From positions 2,232,001 through 2,296,000 of the forward strand of contig OW203762.1 in the NCBI GenBank assembly GCA_934045905.1: a stretch of 64,000 bases of DNA, given 5' to 3'. Positions 1 through 12,700 of the stretch are shown here, piece after piece. The translations under genes and the position numbers were made by a program. The stretch's first letter is position 1. Every line of letters starts with the position of its first letter. This DNA comes from Leuctra nigra (taxonomy: Eukaryota > Arthropoda > Insecta > Plecoptera > Leuctridae). The notes below the pieces were generated by a model that was not told the origin of the DNA, did no database searches, and saw nothing but the letters and a program-made list of their open reading frames with translations.

Positions 1-232
1 AATTAAATTTAAAAAATAGTAATTTTTGCTGTCACTAAACTCTGGGACAAATTTACAAATCTGTAAAATGTATGCACCTATGTAACTTTGTTAAAATGAT
101 TGGCAAAACCTGAAAGAGGTCTAAAACTTTCAGTCATAACAAAGTTAATTAGTCATAACATGACTGCATTTTATTACTGAAATTATAATCCCCCCAAATA
201 TTTTATTGCAGGTGAAGGTGACAAGTTGCTGG

Positions 233-629
233 GCAATATCATGCATTCTCTCCCACGTGATGTCCATTATCATGCATTCTATCCCACGTGATGTGCAATA
301 TCATGCATTCTCTCCCACGTGATGTCCATTATCATGCATTCTATCCCACGTGATGGGCAATATCATGCATTCTATCCCACGTGATGGGCAATATCATGCA
401 TTCTATCCCACGTGATGTGCAATATCATGCATTCTATCCCACGTGATGGGCAATTTCATGCATTCTATCCCACGTGATGAAATATCATGTATTCTATCCC
501 ACGTGATGAAATATCATGCATTCTATCCCACGTGATGTCCATTATCATGCATTCTATCCCACGTGATGTCCATTATCATGCATTCTATCCCACGTGATGT
601 GCAATATCATGCATTCTATCCCACGTGAT
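233..629. repeat. E-box minisatellite, 13 units of 29-31 bp
   Basis: Thirteen units start at 240, 271, 302, 333, 364, 395, 426, 457, 486, 515, 546, 577 and 608, so the period is 31 bp with two 29-bp units. Each unit contains CATGCATTCT (one CATGTATTCT) and TCCCACGTGATG, so each holds a palindromic CACGTG E-box. The last unit is cut at CACGTGATT, and TTTCAG of the Sec15 acceptor follows at once. Confidence 0.97.
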
Positions 630-637
630 TGTTTCAG

Positions 638-739
638 ATATTACCCGGCATTGAAGACGCTGGAGCAGTTGGAACATCTCTACTTGCCTCGCGTCGCCAA
701 CTACCGCTTCTCACACCAGATGAGAGAAAACATACCAAA
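638..739 (+). CDS. EXOC6: Sec15 exon 1 of 10 in window
   Basis: The acceptor is TTTCAG at 632-637 and the donor is GTAGGT at 740. Frame opens at 639 (YYPALKTLEQLEHLYLP...), with one base completing an upstream codon and two bases (AA) left for the next exon. The polypyrimidine tract is nearly absent because an E-box minisatellite runs up to base 629. Confidence 0.92.
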
Positions 740-3700
740 GTAGGTGGAGCATTCATGTCAGATCACTTGATATTGCTTAGGGTTGAGACTTCACTTGGTT
801 TCACACTTGGATTGTTTAATTGTTTGGCATCGTTTAGTTGTAGTGCCAGGAATAGTTGATAAACCATTTTGTTAGGAGCAATCACAGGAAATTATCTTAA
901 TAGATTTACAGTGGCAAAGCGTACCTCCAAAAATTGGGGTGACACAAGACAGCAAATAAGAAGACAATAGCGTATTTTGGCTTACCTAAATTTTATCAAA
1001 AATACAACTATAGGTACTGTACACAAACACAATAAAACGATTAACGAACTTAAAGATCAGGAGGAAATAATACCTACGTCTAATCAATGCAATTTCAATG
1101 CGTGAACTGACTTGTTTTCAAATCTGACTCGGTTTTCTAGATATTGTTTGTTTTTTCTGCTGACAAGTGCGTTCATGCGAATGTTGTGTACACAACAGTG
1201 TATGCGAGCGCTGCATGGGCACTGCGGTGTGTACATTCCAGTCAATCTGTTCTTGTTGCTGTCAAGGGACATTTAAATAACCAAGTAGACGTGTCTACCT
1301 CGGTGTCTATTTTGCAAGATTGTTATAGCATGGAATGTCCATACGCGGGATAGGCGGGCAGGTGTGAGTGTGAGTGAGAGAAAACATATGAATGCGTGAA
1401 ATAACGAGTGGAAGAAGACATGGTAGCAAATGTCTCCCGGGTTATAAGATAGGAGATTGCGCGCGCTCGTAAACACATCCAATTGAGCATGGTTTTCAAC
1501 TGACAATCGACGTGTTTCATTACAACACCAATTCATACATAAAATAAAAGTACAATACAATAAAAATAAAATACAATTACATTAAGTTTTAAGGTAAAAG
1601 ATAATATGAACAGACCTTTCTGTTTTTTCAAGAGGAGAAACTGTCTCCCCTCACGCTTCACCCCTGTTGATTTAGCAAATTATGTAGAAGTTCATGAAGA
1701 AACCAATTCATTTGTTTATATTGAGGGTTTCAAGATATCATGTAATGATCGGGTCAGGAATCGGGATTGACAGGAAGTTTCTAGTGACCAAGTTGGCAGG
1801 CCTGTGACAGGGGATTGTCAGGCGGGAAGGTTGGCAGCCATGGCAGTGGGAGGTAGGTCAGTCAACCAGGCTGAAGCCTGAAGTGTCAAGAAAACAATAA
1901 CTAATAACTAATAAGAAAGAGACAGAATGAATCAATATATATTACAACAAATATATTAATAATAAAGTGTCTAAACGAATCTTGTGTACGACGTATTACA
2001 GGGTTGATGACTTAAAATCCTGTGACATAAAGACCACCCCACTTTATTCATACTTCATGTTTAAGGAAATCCGATTGACTTGGCCTAGAAGTTGTAGTTT
2101 CTAAAAGACTTATAGTCCAGTCAAATGAGAGATTTACCCAAAACAAATTGCAACATTTGGTTTTTTGGTGTCATTCCCTTCAGAAAAATGCCCTCTACAA
2201 CATATCCAAAATCCGCGCACCGGAAGTACTTTTTAATCACTGTTTAATTTAATTTCCTATGTTAATTTCATCTTGCAAAAAATATTTTTTTTCATATAAC
2301 TCCGATTTTGATGAAACTTGGCAGAATTGTTCACCATCCTAAAAGAACACAAAAAGCTCTCTGAGCGTTTTTCTCTAAATCTTATCGTTTGGGAAATATG
2401 GCCCATCGAAAAGTCATATTTTAGTCAGTTTTCGACATTTCGGCCACTTTGAGTGTAATTTGACGTTTTGCGAGGTCCATATTTCCCAAACGATAAGATT
2501 TAGAGAAAAACGCTAAGAGAGCTATTTGTTTCATTTAGGATGGTGAACAATTCTGCCAAGTTTCGTCAAAATCGGAGTTACATGAAAAAAAGTTTTTTTT
2601 GCAAGATGAAATTAACATGGGAAATTAAATTATACAGTGATTAAAAAGTACTCCCGGTGCGCGGATTTTGGCGGATTTTGGATATGTTGTAGGATGCATT
2701 TTTCTGAAGAGAATGACACCAAAGAACCAAATGTTGCATTTTGTTTTGGGTTTGGACATTTTTAAGCTTGATTTGACTGGACTATTATCAGGATGAATAT
2801 GCATCGTATTGATGTCAATTTGTTTCACAGACTGAGAGAAGATATCAAAGATGCATCGATGTCGGAGCTCAAAGACTTCCTGGAGAACATCCGCAAGTTC
2901 TCCCCCAAGATCGGGGAAGTCGCAATGAGACATGTACGTATTACAAACATACGGGGTGAACTGAACTCGATTAACAGAAGCAGATGGAAAGTTTACCACT
3001 TTTACTTTCAATTTAGTACCTTAATCTTTCTGGCGCATTTCAAACAACTCCGATTGTCTGAAAATAATTGTTTTAACCATTTTGTTCATATATACATTTT
3101 CATTTGATTAAATTTATCCAATTCCAAATTAATTCAAACTGTAACACACATATTGTTGAAGAAAATATATTTTTTTCACCCCCAAAAGTCTAAATTTTAA
3201 TTCAAAAGATGACAGTGGGTAGGACATTTTAGGGGGCAAACGGCCTGCATGGCACATGATGTGAAACTTTGATGCTGGTTTTTGGTGTTAAAATCTGTGC
3301 TTTTTACCCAAATATGAGTTGTTATACCGAGTGGCGCAAAAGAAACGCACAATGTGCGAGACATGACTGTAACGAAACTACTGCACACATCGGGCTGAAA
3401 ATATCACATAGGTAATGTGGCAGTTCGATCTGCCCTGTCGTATCTCCCGCCAGCAGCACACGCGCTAACATTACGGCACAAGCCTGCCAACTCTACCGGC
3501 AGTCCCAACATGCAGCACGCTCGCCTTCTCGACCAATCACCGTCTTCGTTGACGAGGCAGCCATTGCCAGTCGGTCTCAGAACATCGAGAGGGACAGACG
3601 TGCACCGCCATTACAACTCTGTAACCTTACCTTGAATAAACCGTTGTTACTGTTACGTCTGTCTCTACCACTCACCAAACTTTCACCCACACCCTCACCA

Positions 3701-6700
3701 TCACACTTGCGCCATAAGTAATATAAACTACATACTGAGGTTTAATGTGTGATAGTTTCAAAATAATTAATATTGTAGGGGAAAAGTTACAGCTGTTCGA
3801 ATAAGGTTATCGAAAAATCGCTTATACGGAGCTCAAAGAGCGCGCGTCCAGTAAACTTCCAATGACCGGGACGATGTTTCTTCAAACCTATGCACGATAT
3901 CAAGCTGAAAATTTCAAATGTTATTTAAAATATGTTAAGATAGATTGTGTAAAATTTTCAATCAATTTGATTGAATGAATGGAACGAAAGTTATGGAATC
4001 TTGAAGTTGAGCGTAAATTCAGAATATAGATCATTTCTAAAGTTTTATTGCACGTACGTTATATGAAAGTAAAATTATTTCCCTCTATTCTGTTTTTAAG
4101 CTCAACTTCAAGATTCCATAGGTAACTTTCGTTTCATACATCAATATTGATTGAAATTTTTACACAATTAATCTTAATCTATTTAGTATTTTGAATAATA
4201 ATAATCATCTATCCGCTGGTTCCAATTTAATGGGTCAGGGGTGGGTGTTCCCACCTAGGGCCGCAGGACTACTGGAAACCGGCAGGCCACGCCTGGCGTC
4301 TCCTCCTCGTCTTCCTCTTCTTCCTCCACTTCCAATTGTTCCACAAATTGCCTCCACCTTGTTCTGTTCTCCCACTGTCTCTCAGCCTCCAACTCACTCC
4401 AACTTCCTCCTCTCTCCAAAACATCCTCCTTAACAACTCCAATCCACCTATCTCTTGGTCTTCCTACTCTACGTGGTCCCGAAGTAGCCGCTTCAAACAC
4501 CCGCCGTGGCACTCGCCCTGTTCCCATCCTCTTCATGTGGCCAAACCACCGAAGCCTCTCTCTGTCCAGTTTAAACCCCAATCTCTCTACCCCCAGCTCA
4601 CTTCTTACAAGAACTTCATCTCCGCTGCCTGAAGCTGATCCATTTCCTGTCCTCCCGCTGACCACGTCACTGCCCCATATGTTAGAATTGGCAGGAAATA
4701 CATTTTATACATTATCATTTTACACACTTTTGGAAACTTCTCATGACAAAGCAACTTCCTCACTGCCTGATAGAAACCTCCACTTTCCTTCTTCTTTCCT
4801 GTACTTTTACCTGTCCTGTCCTTTCCTGTACTACCTGCTTGTGCCTTGTTGGTGAGCAGGCTCCCCAGGTACTTAAATTCCTCTACTTCTTCAACCATCC
4901 ATCTCTCATCTTGATTCTGGCATGTCCTTGTCTTATCTTCTTCCGTTCCATTGTCATTACTTCACTCTTCTCTTCGCTTATTCTCAAACCCATCTTCTCC
5001 GTCTCTTCACTCCACTTATCAATCTTTAACTGCACTTCCTCCCTAGTTCCTCCCCACACCACCACATCATCCGCATAAATCAACGTTTGAGTATCGATCC
5101 CCCTCATTTGGCTCTACTTTCTTCAGTAACTCGTCCATTACAATGATGAACAGTGTTGGTGACAACACACTCCCTTGCCGAAGCCCTTCACTAATACTAA
5201 ACCATTCCGATCTCCCCACTCCCGACTGAACACAACTCACACTGTTCCGGTACATACTTTTGATCCGCTCAACCAACTCCTTGCCTATTCCTCTAATTTT
5301 AAAATTTAAAATTTTCAGCTTGATATCGTCCGAAGTTTTGAAGAAACAGTGTCCCGGCCAATGGTCGTTTTCTGAACGTGTGCTATTTGAGCTCCGTATA
5401 ATCGATTTTTTGACAACCAAATTTGAACAGCTGTAACTTTTTTCCTACAATAGTAATTTTTTTGAAACATGAACACATCACACCTTAGTATGTTATTTAT
5501 ATATGTGAAATTTTTAGCCCGATGTGTGGAGTAGTTTCGTCAGAGCGACGTCTCGCCAATTATGCGTTTTTTTGCACCACCCGGTATTTGCCTAAAGCAT
5601 GTGTGTTGTTTTGTTCAGACTTCCGAGCACTTGGGCAACGATGCGGTGGCAGTTAGCCGCAGCAAGAAGCGCAAAGCTCCAGCCCCGCCCAACCCCTTCA
5701 CCGGGGAGGTGGAAGCCCCCAGTGAGGCGAGATCCTACGACGCAGACGAGGATCTCAGTGCTCAGGATCTCATCGACTTCTCTCCGGTGTATCGCTGTCT
5801 GCACATTTACACAGTGGTGGGCGCGAGAGAGACCTTCGAGACTTACTACAGGAAGCAGAGGAAGAAGCAAGCGAGGCTCGTTCTGCAGCCGCCGACCAAC
5901 ATGGTATTATACTTATTATTATTATTATTATTAAGTCTATATTCTCAACAGAGCCAGGCTCCACTAGTGAGAATGTAATATAGAGAAGGGAGGAGAGGAA
6001 ACCCGGTACCGGCATGTAGCCTACTCCTGACGAAAGATACCAAGGGGACCAACGGCTTAACGTCCCTTCCGAAGGACGGTGTGACATTCACAGCACGGGC
6101 CTCCACAACCCGCGCCGTCGAGAGACTGATAACAGGTGGAGGGAGGTCGTCACACTGACCCCCAAACACCCCGGTCTCTCTGACCCAACGGCAGCAACCT
6201 GGCAAGGCAGAGTTGAATGGTCACCCATCCAATCGCTGACCGCGCTCAATGTTGCTTAACCTCGGTGATCTAACGAGAACCGAGGTATCCAACACACCAG
6301 CCGTTGGGATATTGTCCCCACTTTTAACAGACTCTGCTCTGTGATACTTGAGAGCTTTTCAACAATCTAACTGCTGAAATTGTACACTGCCAGGATATCT
6401 TCCAGATTCCACACTTCATTACCAGCAAATAACAATAATTGTTGTGTCCAGCACGAGACTATCAGCGGCTATCGCAACTACATTCACGGCGTGGTGGGCT
6501 TCTTCGTCGTGGAGGATCACGTGTTGAACACGGGCAACGGATTGGTCAATAAGACCTACTTGGATGAGGTCTGGTCCATGGCTCTGTCGAAGATCGTCAA
6601 CGCTCTGAGAACGCACTCGGCTTATTGCACCGACGCAACGCTCATGCTCAAGATCAAGAACCTCATCATGCTCTTCAACATGACGCTGCGGGTGAGTTCA

Positions 6701-9700
6701 ATTGATCGTTTCCAAACTATAAGTACCTAGAGAATGTGATAAGGCGTGCGGGCAAAGCACTTTCATGTCAATCGTAACGAGTTCAGAACAAGTTCAATAC
6801 ACCATCAATACTCCGTCCGAATTGCAGGAAGTGGCTCTGTTGTGTAACTAAAATCATTTGCTTTCTTTGCTTTCTCAGCTATTTTACCCATCCCTTGTTC
6901 GAGGTGGTTGTGAAGAATCCCGTATGTTTTGACACTTTCTAATTGTTAAAATAAGGCTCTATTGTGAACGAGAACAGAGACACGATGCGTTTCGCATGGA
7001 GATATAGAGGTGTTAATTTTACACGAAAATATAAATCATAGTTTTACACTTATTTTTCATGGTTTCTCTGCAAATGTTTTGGCATACTGTACTGTTACTT
7101 GCCAAACCTTGAACTCTTGCCAAAGTTCTTGAAACCTAAGCTACAGATCAAGTTGTCGGACGCGTTATCTAAAAGATACATTAACTTATCAGATAGAAGT
7201 AGCCCAAATTATTTCATATAAGATGTGTTTTGTAGTGTTCTAGAACTACTATGTCCTATGTTATGTAGAACTACGGCTACGTGGTGAACCAGCTATTCGA
7301 CCTGCTGCAAGAGATTCGCGACCACTACAATGAAGTGCTCATGCAGCGCTGGGTCCAAGTGTTCAGAGAGATTCTGGACGAAGAAACATTCCTTCCTATC
7401 CAGGCCGCTACGCAAGCGGAATACAACGACGTGGTGGACAAGTTCCCTTATCATGACCCTGCACTGGAAGCCGCTCCCTTCCCACGCCGCTTCCCCTTCT
7501 CCAGTCTCGTGCCCAAGGTCTATCAACAAGTCAAAGAGTTCATCTACGCCTGTCTCAAGTTCTCAGAAGACCTCAACCTCAGGTAATAAAATTAATAAGG
7601 AATGTAATTTATTGAACCCTTCAACTAGAAATAGATTATACAGTTGATTTACATATTCAACAACAATAGAATATTTCATCTTTTTTCTTCACTTCTTCTC
7701 CTCTGCACCACTTACTTCTTATCAGTTACCTATTCGTAAAAGTCGTTCATTCAGTTAATATTACATTTTCATGATCGAAATATTATATCACTGGATTCAG
7801 AAGTTTAGTGTTATATATCTCGTAGTTAGTTACTTCCAGGGGTTTACATTAGGACAGAAGGAGAGAGGCAAGCTTTGGTCTCGTCCCGGGACTCTTGTTT
7901 CTGAAGACAATGTGGAAGTCAAAGTCTGAAGAAGTGAAAGCAGAAGAAATGGGAAAACAGCGTTGAACTGGATTGTTGGAAGGTCAACTTAGAGCTAGAA
8001 AATAAGTTATTATGTTTTATGTGAAATTCTATTACTGTATTAACTCGTGTATAAGACGCACTCGTGTATAAGACGCACCCTTGTTTTGAGAAGTCTATTT
8101 TAAGAAAACACTTAGCATGCGTGTATAAGATGCAGTAAAATGATGAAAAACATTGTGTGTTTGTATACATGATATCCATCTAAATGTTGGTTTTCCAGCT
8201 AACTGAGCTATTTGAATGAAAATCACTGCCAACTTGTTGTAAACAAACAGTAATTTCCTGCTTCTGAGAAAGGGGGGAGGGGAGTCTCTTCCCAGCAGCT
8301 GATGCTTGCTCTACGAGGCATGCACCTGCCTTTCCTCTGCATTCCAAAACAAACCCAACTCCTCTCCTCCCCTTCCATTAAGATCGCCATTCAACAGTGT
8401 TTAGTCTATTTTATGTCTGTCAGAACAATGTTTTTCAGACGTAAACATATATTTTGTCTCCTGATCTAAATGCAAGGGAAAACATTTTGTTGCACAAATT
8501 TAATATGTTAATAGTGTTGTGTCTAGACACAGTATGAGTAGTCCAGACAGAGTGAGAGGGAAAGGCAGAGATAGACAACATGTGGCAGTCTACCACAGCT
8601 CTGTTTACAAACATCCAGCTTGGATTTACTGGGAAAAAAGCTTGGTATGCATGTATAAGACGCAGGGCTGTTTTCAGAATCAAAATATTGACATATAATT
8701 GCGTCTTATACACCAGTTAATAAGGTATGTATGTGGAATTCTATGAAATTGTTTTTGATACTTTCATTTAAATGTGTAATCCCAAGAATAATAACAGTGA
8801 ATGAGATGATCTTTAGATAACAAAGCTGGTGGTCTGCTTCAGCCAAGCGGAAGTGGACGACATGATTCAGAAGTCCACCAACCTGCTTCTGACCCGCTCC
8901 TTCAGCGGCTGTTTGTCGTCTGTGTTCCGCAAGCCGAGTCTGGCGCTGCTGCAAGTGATTCAAATCATCATCGACACGGGATATCTGGAAGAAGCCACGG
9001 TGTATCTGGAGGAGTTTGTCTCCAACATCACAGGGTCAGTCTTAACTTCATTTCCTACCCCAAGAAGTGATAGTCCATATTGTAGGGGCAAAGCTATACT
9101 CTGAATTGTACAGAATTTAACAGTTTTACCATTTACAAATTAGGGGTGTTCATATGATTATATTTTTCAAATCGATTATCGAATCGATATGCATCAAGCA
9201 TAATCAATGATTAATCGGATTAAATCGTATTGATATTGTGAAGGGTTGGAACACAGAGGAAGGGCAGCATCTCATTTGTTACGGCAATATTAACCTCAAT
9301 TATTTGGGCGGTTCATTTCAAGACGCCATTGTAAGCCTCAATTCAATAAGTATGACTGTAAATGGTAGTTAGAATTAGAAATAGCAAGGCTTTTTAAGAA
9401 AACTTACTCCAAACAAGAATATTTTGAATAAATAATCTACGCACACAAAGAAATATTATAATTACTAGGAAAACGCTCTGGTTAACGCGTTGATGAGCAA
9501 GCCCGGATACGCGCAACACCTCGAACAGAAATTCTGTCTATCAAAAATGTCATTAAAAGCCAATCATTCTAGAATTTCGTCACAGACTTGTATAAAAATC
9601 TCAAAAAATTCCTAAAATATTGGTCCAAATAACCATGCAAAGTTTTAAGTTGATCGATTGAACCTTTATGATTGAACGGTTCCAAGTGAATTTCACGTGA

Positions 9701-12700
9701 ATCTCCTTCAAAAAATATACCTGGGGCCACTCATATGATATAAGTGTGTACACAATATCAGATCGACTGTTGAACGGTCATTATCAGTTTCATATGCGTT
9801 TGAAAGTTTCTGCACTAACTACCTTGCCATGAACCATTGACTAACACCTCTATACCGGGATATGAAACTGCCATGCCAATACCACTATAACGCACGGCCC
9901 TCGTTTGTACCATTGCGTGATACTCTGATCCCGCCTCCCGGGCGTCCAGCCACTGCAACCGTCAGATTTGACACAGCATACAAACTTATTTCCGTTATGA
10001 AAACTCAGTAGACCATGTCTATAACACTTTTCAATCATCTAAGAAGGTATTGCTCACATGCTTTGTGAGATTAAGGTATTTAGGTAAAAGTAGTTTGGTG
10101 TAATTCATTCACATCTCTAGAACAAGTTGCTACGGAAGTCCCGCCCCCTCCTTCTCTAGACGTGTTGTGATTCGCGTGCGGCATTTTCGTTTGACTACAA
10201 CCGTAGTGCCGTGAAAAGTAAACGATTTGCTTATCCCCCAGTTTTGATTGTCAATGCTTGAACTGAAGAGTCGAAGTTGCCGTGAATTTGACAGCCAACA
10301 CGCAAAAGCCAACACGCAAAATGTCCGTAAAATGACAATAACTTTTGGATTTAAACACAGATTAGTATGAAAGTTGTCAAAAATGCAGATAATGTTGGTC
10401 CCAACCATCATGCGAAGTTATAAGTTGATCGTTCAGTCGGTTCTAGTATAAATTTCAAAAACACAGGAAAGATGGTTTTAAATTTTAACCAATGGGAGGA
10501 TTTGGCTGAAACTTTTTATGATTGGGTACAATGTTGGTTGAAATGACTATGCTTAATTTCAAATTGATTGGATCAACCAATCTAAAGATAATTTTTTTTA
10601 AATTTGAACCAATCAGGGGATTTCAAAAAAATTAGGGTCTGCAACGCCCGGAAATGGTCAGTACATGTGTGCAAAATTTCAGCTTGATCGAAGAAAAACT
10701 GTGACTTGTATACGAGCAGTAACAGAAAAAAAAACAGAGGTCCGTGCCAAAAGGAGACGCTCATTCGCTCGCTCAATCAACATGAACTGAAGGCTTGAAG
10801 CCGACGACAGCTATTTTGGATTGGGTATGCTCAGAAATCAGTGAAAAACAGAGTAGTGAGGAGCTATAGGCAGCGTGTTTAGACTACAGATAGCGCTGCA
10901 AAAAGTACATACAGAGCCACCTAAGCTGTGGGAAGGAAGCTTACCTTTAGCAAGGCGTCCAAGTCGCTGCAGTTATACGTTATGTTGCTGCACATATTAC
11001 ACATTCTCACTCCTTAAAATTTACTCAAGTTTATCTAATTTTTATTTGCCTACAAAATACTAGGAAAACGCTCTGAGTAACGCGTTGATGAGCGAGCACG
11101 GATACGCGCAACACCTCGAACCGAAATTATGTTTATCGAAAATGTCCTTAAAAGCCAATAATTGTTGAATTTCGTCACAGACTTGTATGAAAATCTCCAA
11201 CAATTCCTAAAATATTGGTCCCAATAACCACGCAAAGTTTTAAGTTGATCGATTGAACCTTTATGATTGAACGATTCCTTTTTAATTTCCAAAATCACAG
11301 GATATCGTTCAAAAAAATGTGAACCGTCATATCAGTTTCATAATACGTTTGAAAGTTTCTGCTCTAACAACCTTGAAGTGAAGATTCGAAGATTCCGTGA
11401 AATATGAAATTCGAGAAATATGATAGCCAACACGCAAAATATCCGTAAATTGTCGATAACTTTTGAATTTAAACACAGTTTAGTCTGAAAATTGTCAAAA
11501 ATACAGATAATGTTGGACCCGATGACCATACAAAATTTTAAGTTGATCGGTCAAACGGTTCTGGATTAAATTTCAAAAAGCACATGAAATATTTTTTTAA
11601 ATTTTAACCAATGGGGGGATTTGGCTGAAAATTTGTAAAATAAGAGACAATGTTGGTCCTAATGACCATGCAAAATATAAGGTCGATCACATTTGTCGAA
11701 GTCCATTTTCATTTTTCAGCCTATCAGGAGATGTGTATTTAAATTTCAACCAATGGATGGATTTCAAAAAAATTAGGGTCTGCAAACAGAGAAGGTTGGT
11801 TTTACATGTGTGCAAAATTTCAGATCGATCGGTGAAACGGTGCGACCTGTGTATCGGCTATTAGCAGCCAAAAACAAAAAACAAAAAACAAAAAAAAAAA
11901 AAAAAAAAAAAAACAGAGGTCCGTGCCAAAAGAGCCAAAAGGAGACGCTCGCTTCGCTCGCTCAATTAATAATAAAGTGTTCACAATTTAACTGAATCTG
12001 ATCAAAATAGTAATTTGCGCGACTTGGTCCTGATTCCGAAATATTTTGAGTACATTTGTTGATATTTGATCGGTTGCTAGGTCACGGCCAATGAGAAATG
12101 AAAGAGTTGAAGATCATTCCCACAAATGTTGCTTATTTCTTTCACTCGTGGCGCTAGGGGTATGAATTCTTGGTGCCCATAACGGAAAAAAGGAGCACTA
12201 AACTTGAAACTTTTGGTGGCATTTCCTCTAATCGATTATTTGTCATCAAATCAGATTAATCGACTTAAAATCAATGATCGATTAATCAATTCAATTTAAT
12301 CGTAATCGTGAACACCCCTAATTATAAGGTACTCTACACTAAAACCAATTAAAATCGGTGTTTGAGCGAAACAGATTGGCTGCTGGTAAGGTTCCTTGGC
12401 AGTCAATCCTTGTTATTACAACGAAATCGGAGCTCACCTACTAGATTTATTTATTATTTGTTCGAGTGAACATTAAACTATCTTTGACTGTTATTCCGTC
12501 TTAAATTTAATTACGTTCTAGACAGTGTTGGGAAGGGAACTTTTAAAAAGAATGCGTTCCTAGGAACGCGTTACTTTTTTTGCGAACTTTTGAGCGAACG
12601 CGTTCTTTTTTGTATACAAAGAACGTGAACGTCGAACGTTCGATCAAGTTCGCTCTTTCCTACTGAGCACTAAGCAGTCGAATCGGAATAAAGCCCGAGC

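Larger units (their letters stand above)
3327..5584. mobile_element. Large foldback element carrying two later insertions
   Basis: Terminal inverted repeats CCGAGTGGCGCAAAAG (left) and its degenerate complement (right, ...GCACCACCCGG), flanked by TA. The left arm, about 3327-4050, pairs with 4080-4190 plus 5300-5584: TTATACGGAGCTCAAA, GTTACAGCTGTTC and ACACATCGGGCT recur inverted. A ~300-bp insertion (3417-3717) and a non-LTR fragment (4191-5299) interrupt the arms. It fills most of the intron 2934-5618. Confidence 0.82.
9141..12320. mobile_element. hAT-like element with TAGGGGTGTTCA ends and nested repeats
   Basis: The left end TAGGGGTGTTCATATGATTA is matched at the right by the complement of TAGGGGTGTTCACGATTACG, and both continue into TCGATTA-rich sequence. 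The 8 bp outside (TTACAAAT versus ATTATAAG) do not match, so the duplication has decayed. Two family-A elements lie inside. No transposase frame is visible. Confidence 0.65.

Noticed and set aside
201..237. Possible extra Sec15 exon after TTTTATTGCAG
   Set aside because: The acceptor looks good, but the sequence after it has no Sec15 match and runs straight into the minisatellite; the conserved protein is continuous without it.
1740..2031. Solo LTR (TGTAATGATCGGG ... CCTGTGACA with AATAAA)
   Set aside because: The flanking bases (ATATCA and TAAAG) show no target-site duplication and no internal-domain copy is present, so the evidence is too thin.
5562..5978. 138-codon frame starting at 5562 as a separate small gene
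   Set aside because: It is Sec15 exon 5619-5903 read through its splice junctions.
7919..8179. 86-codon minus-strand frame
   Set aside because: It overlaps a MITE end and has no recognisable domain.
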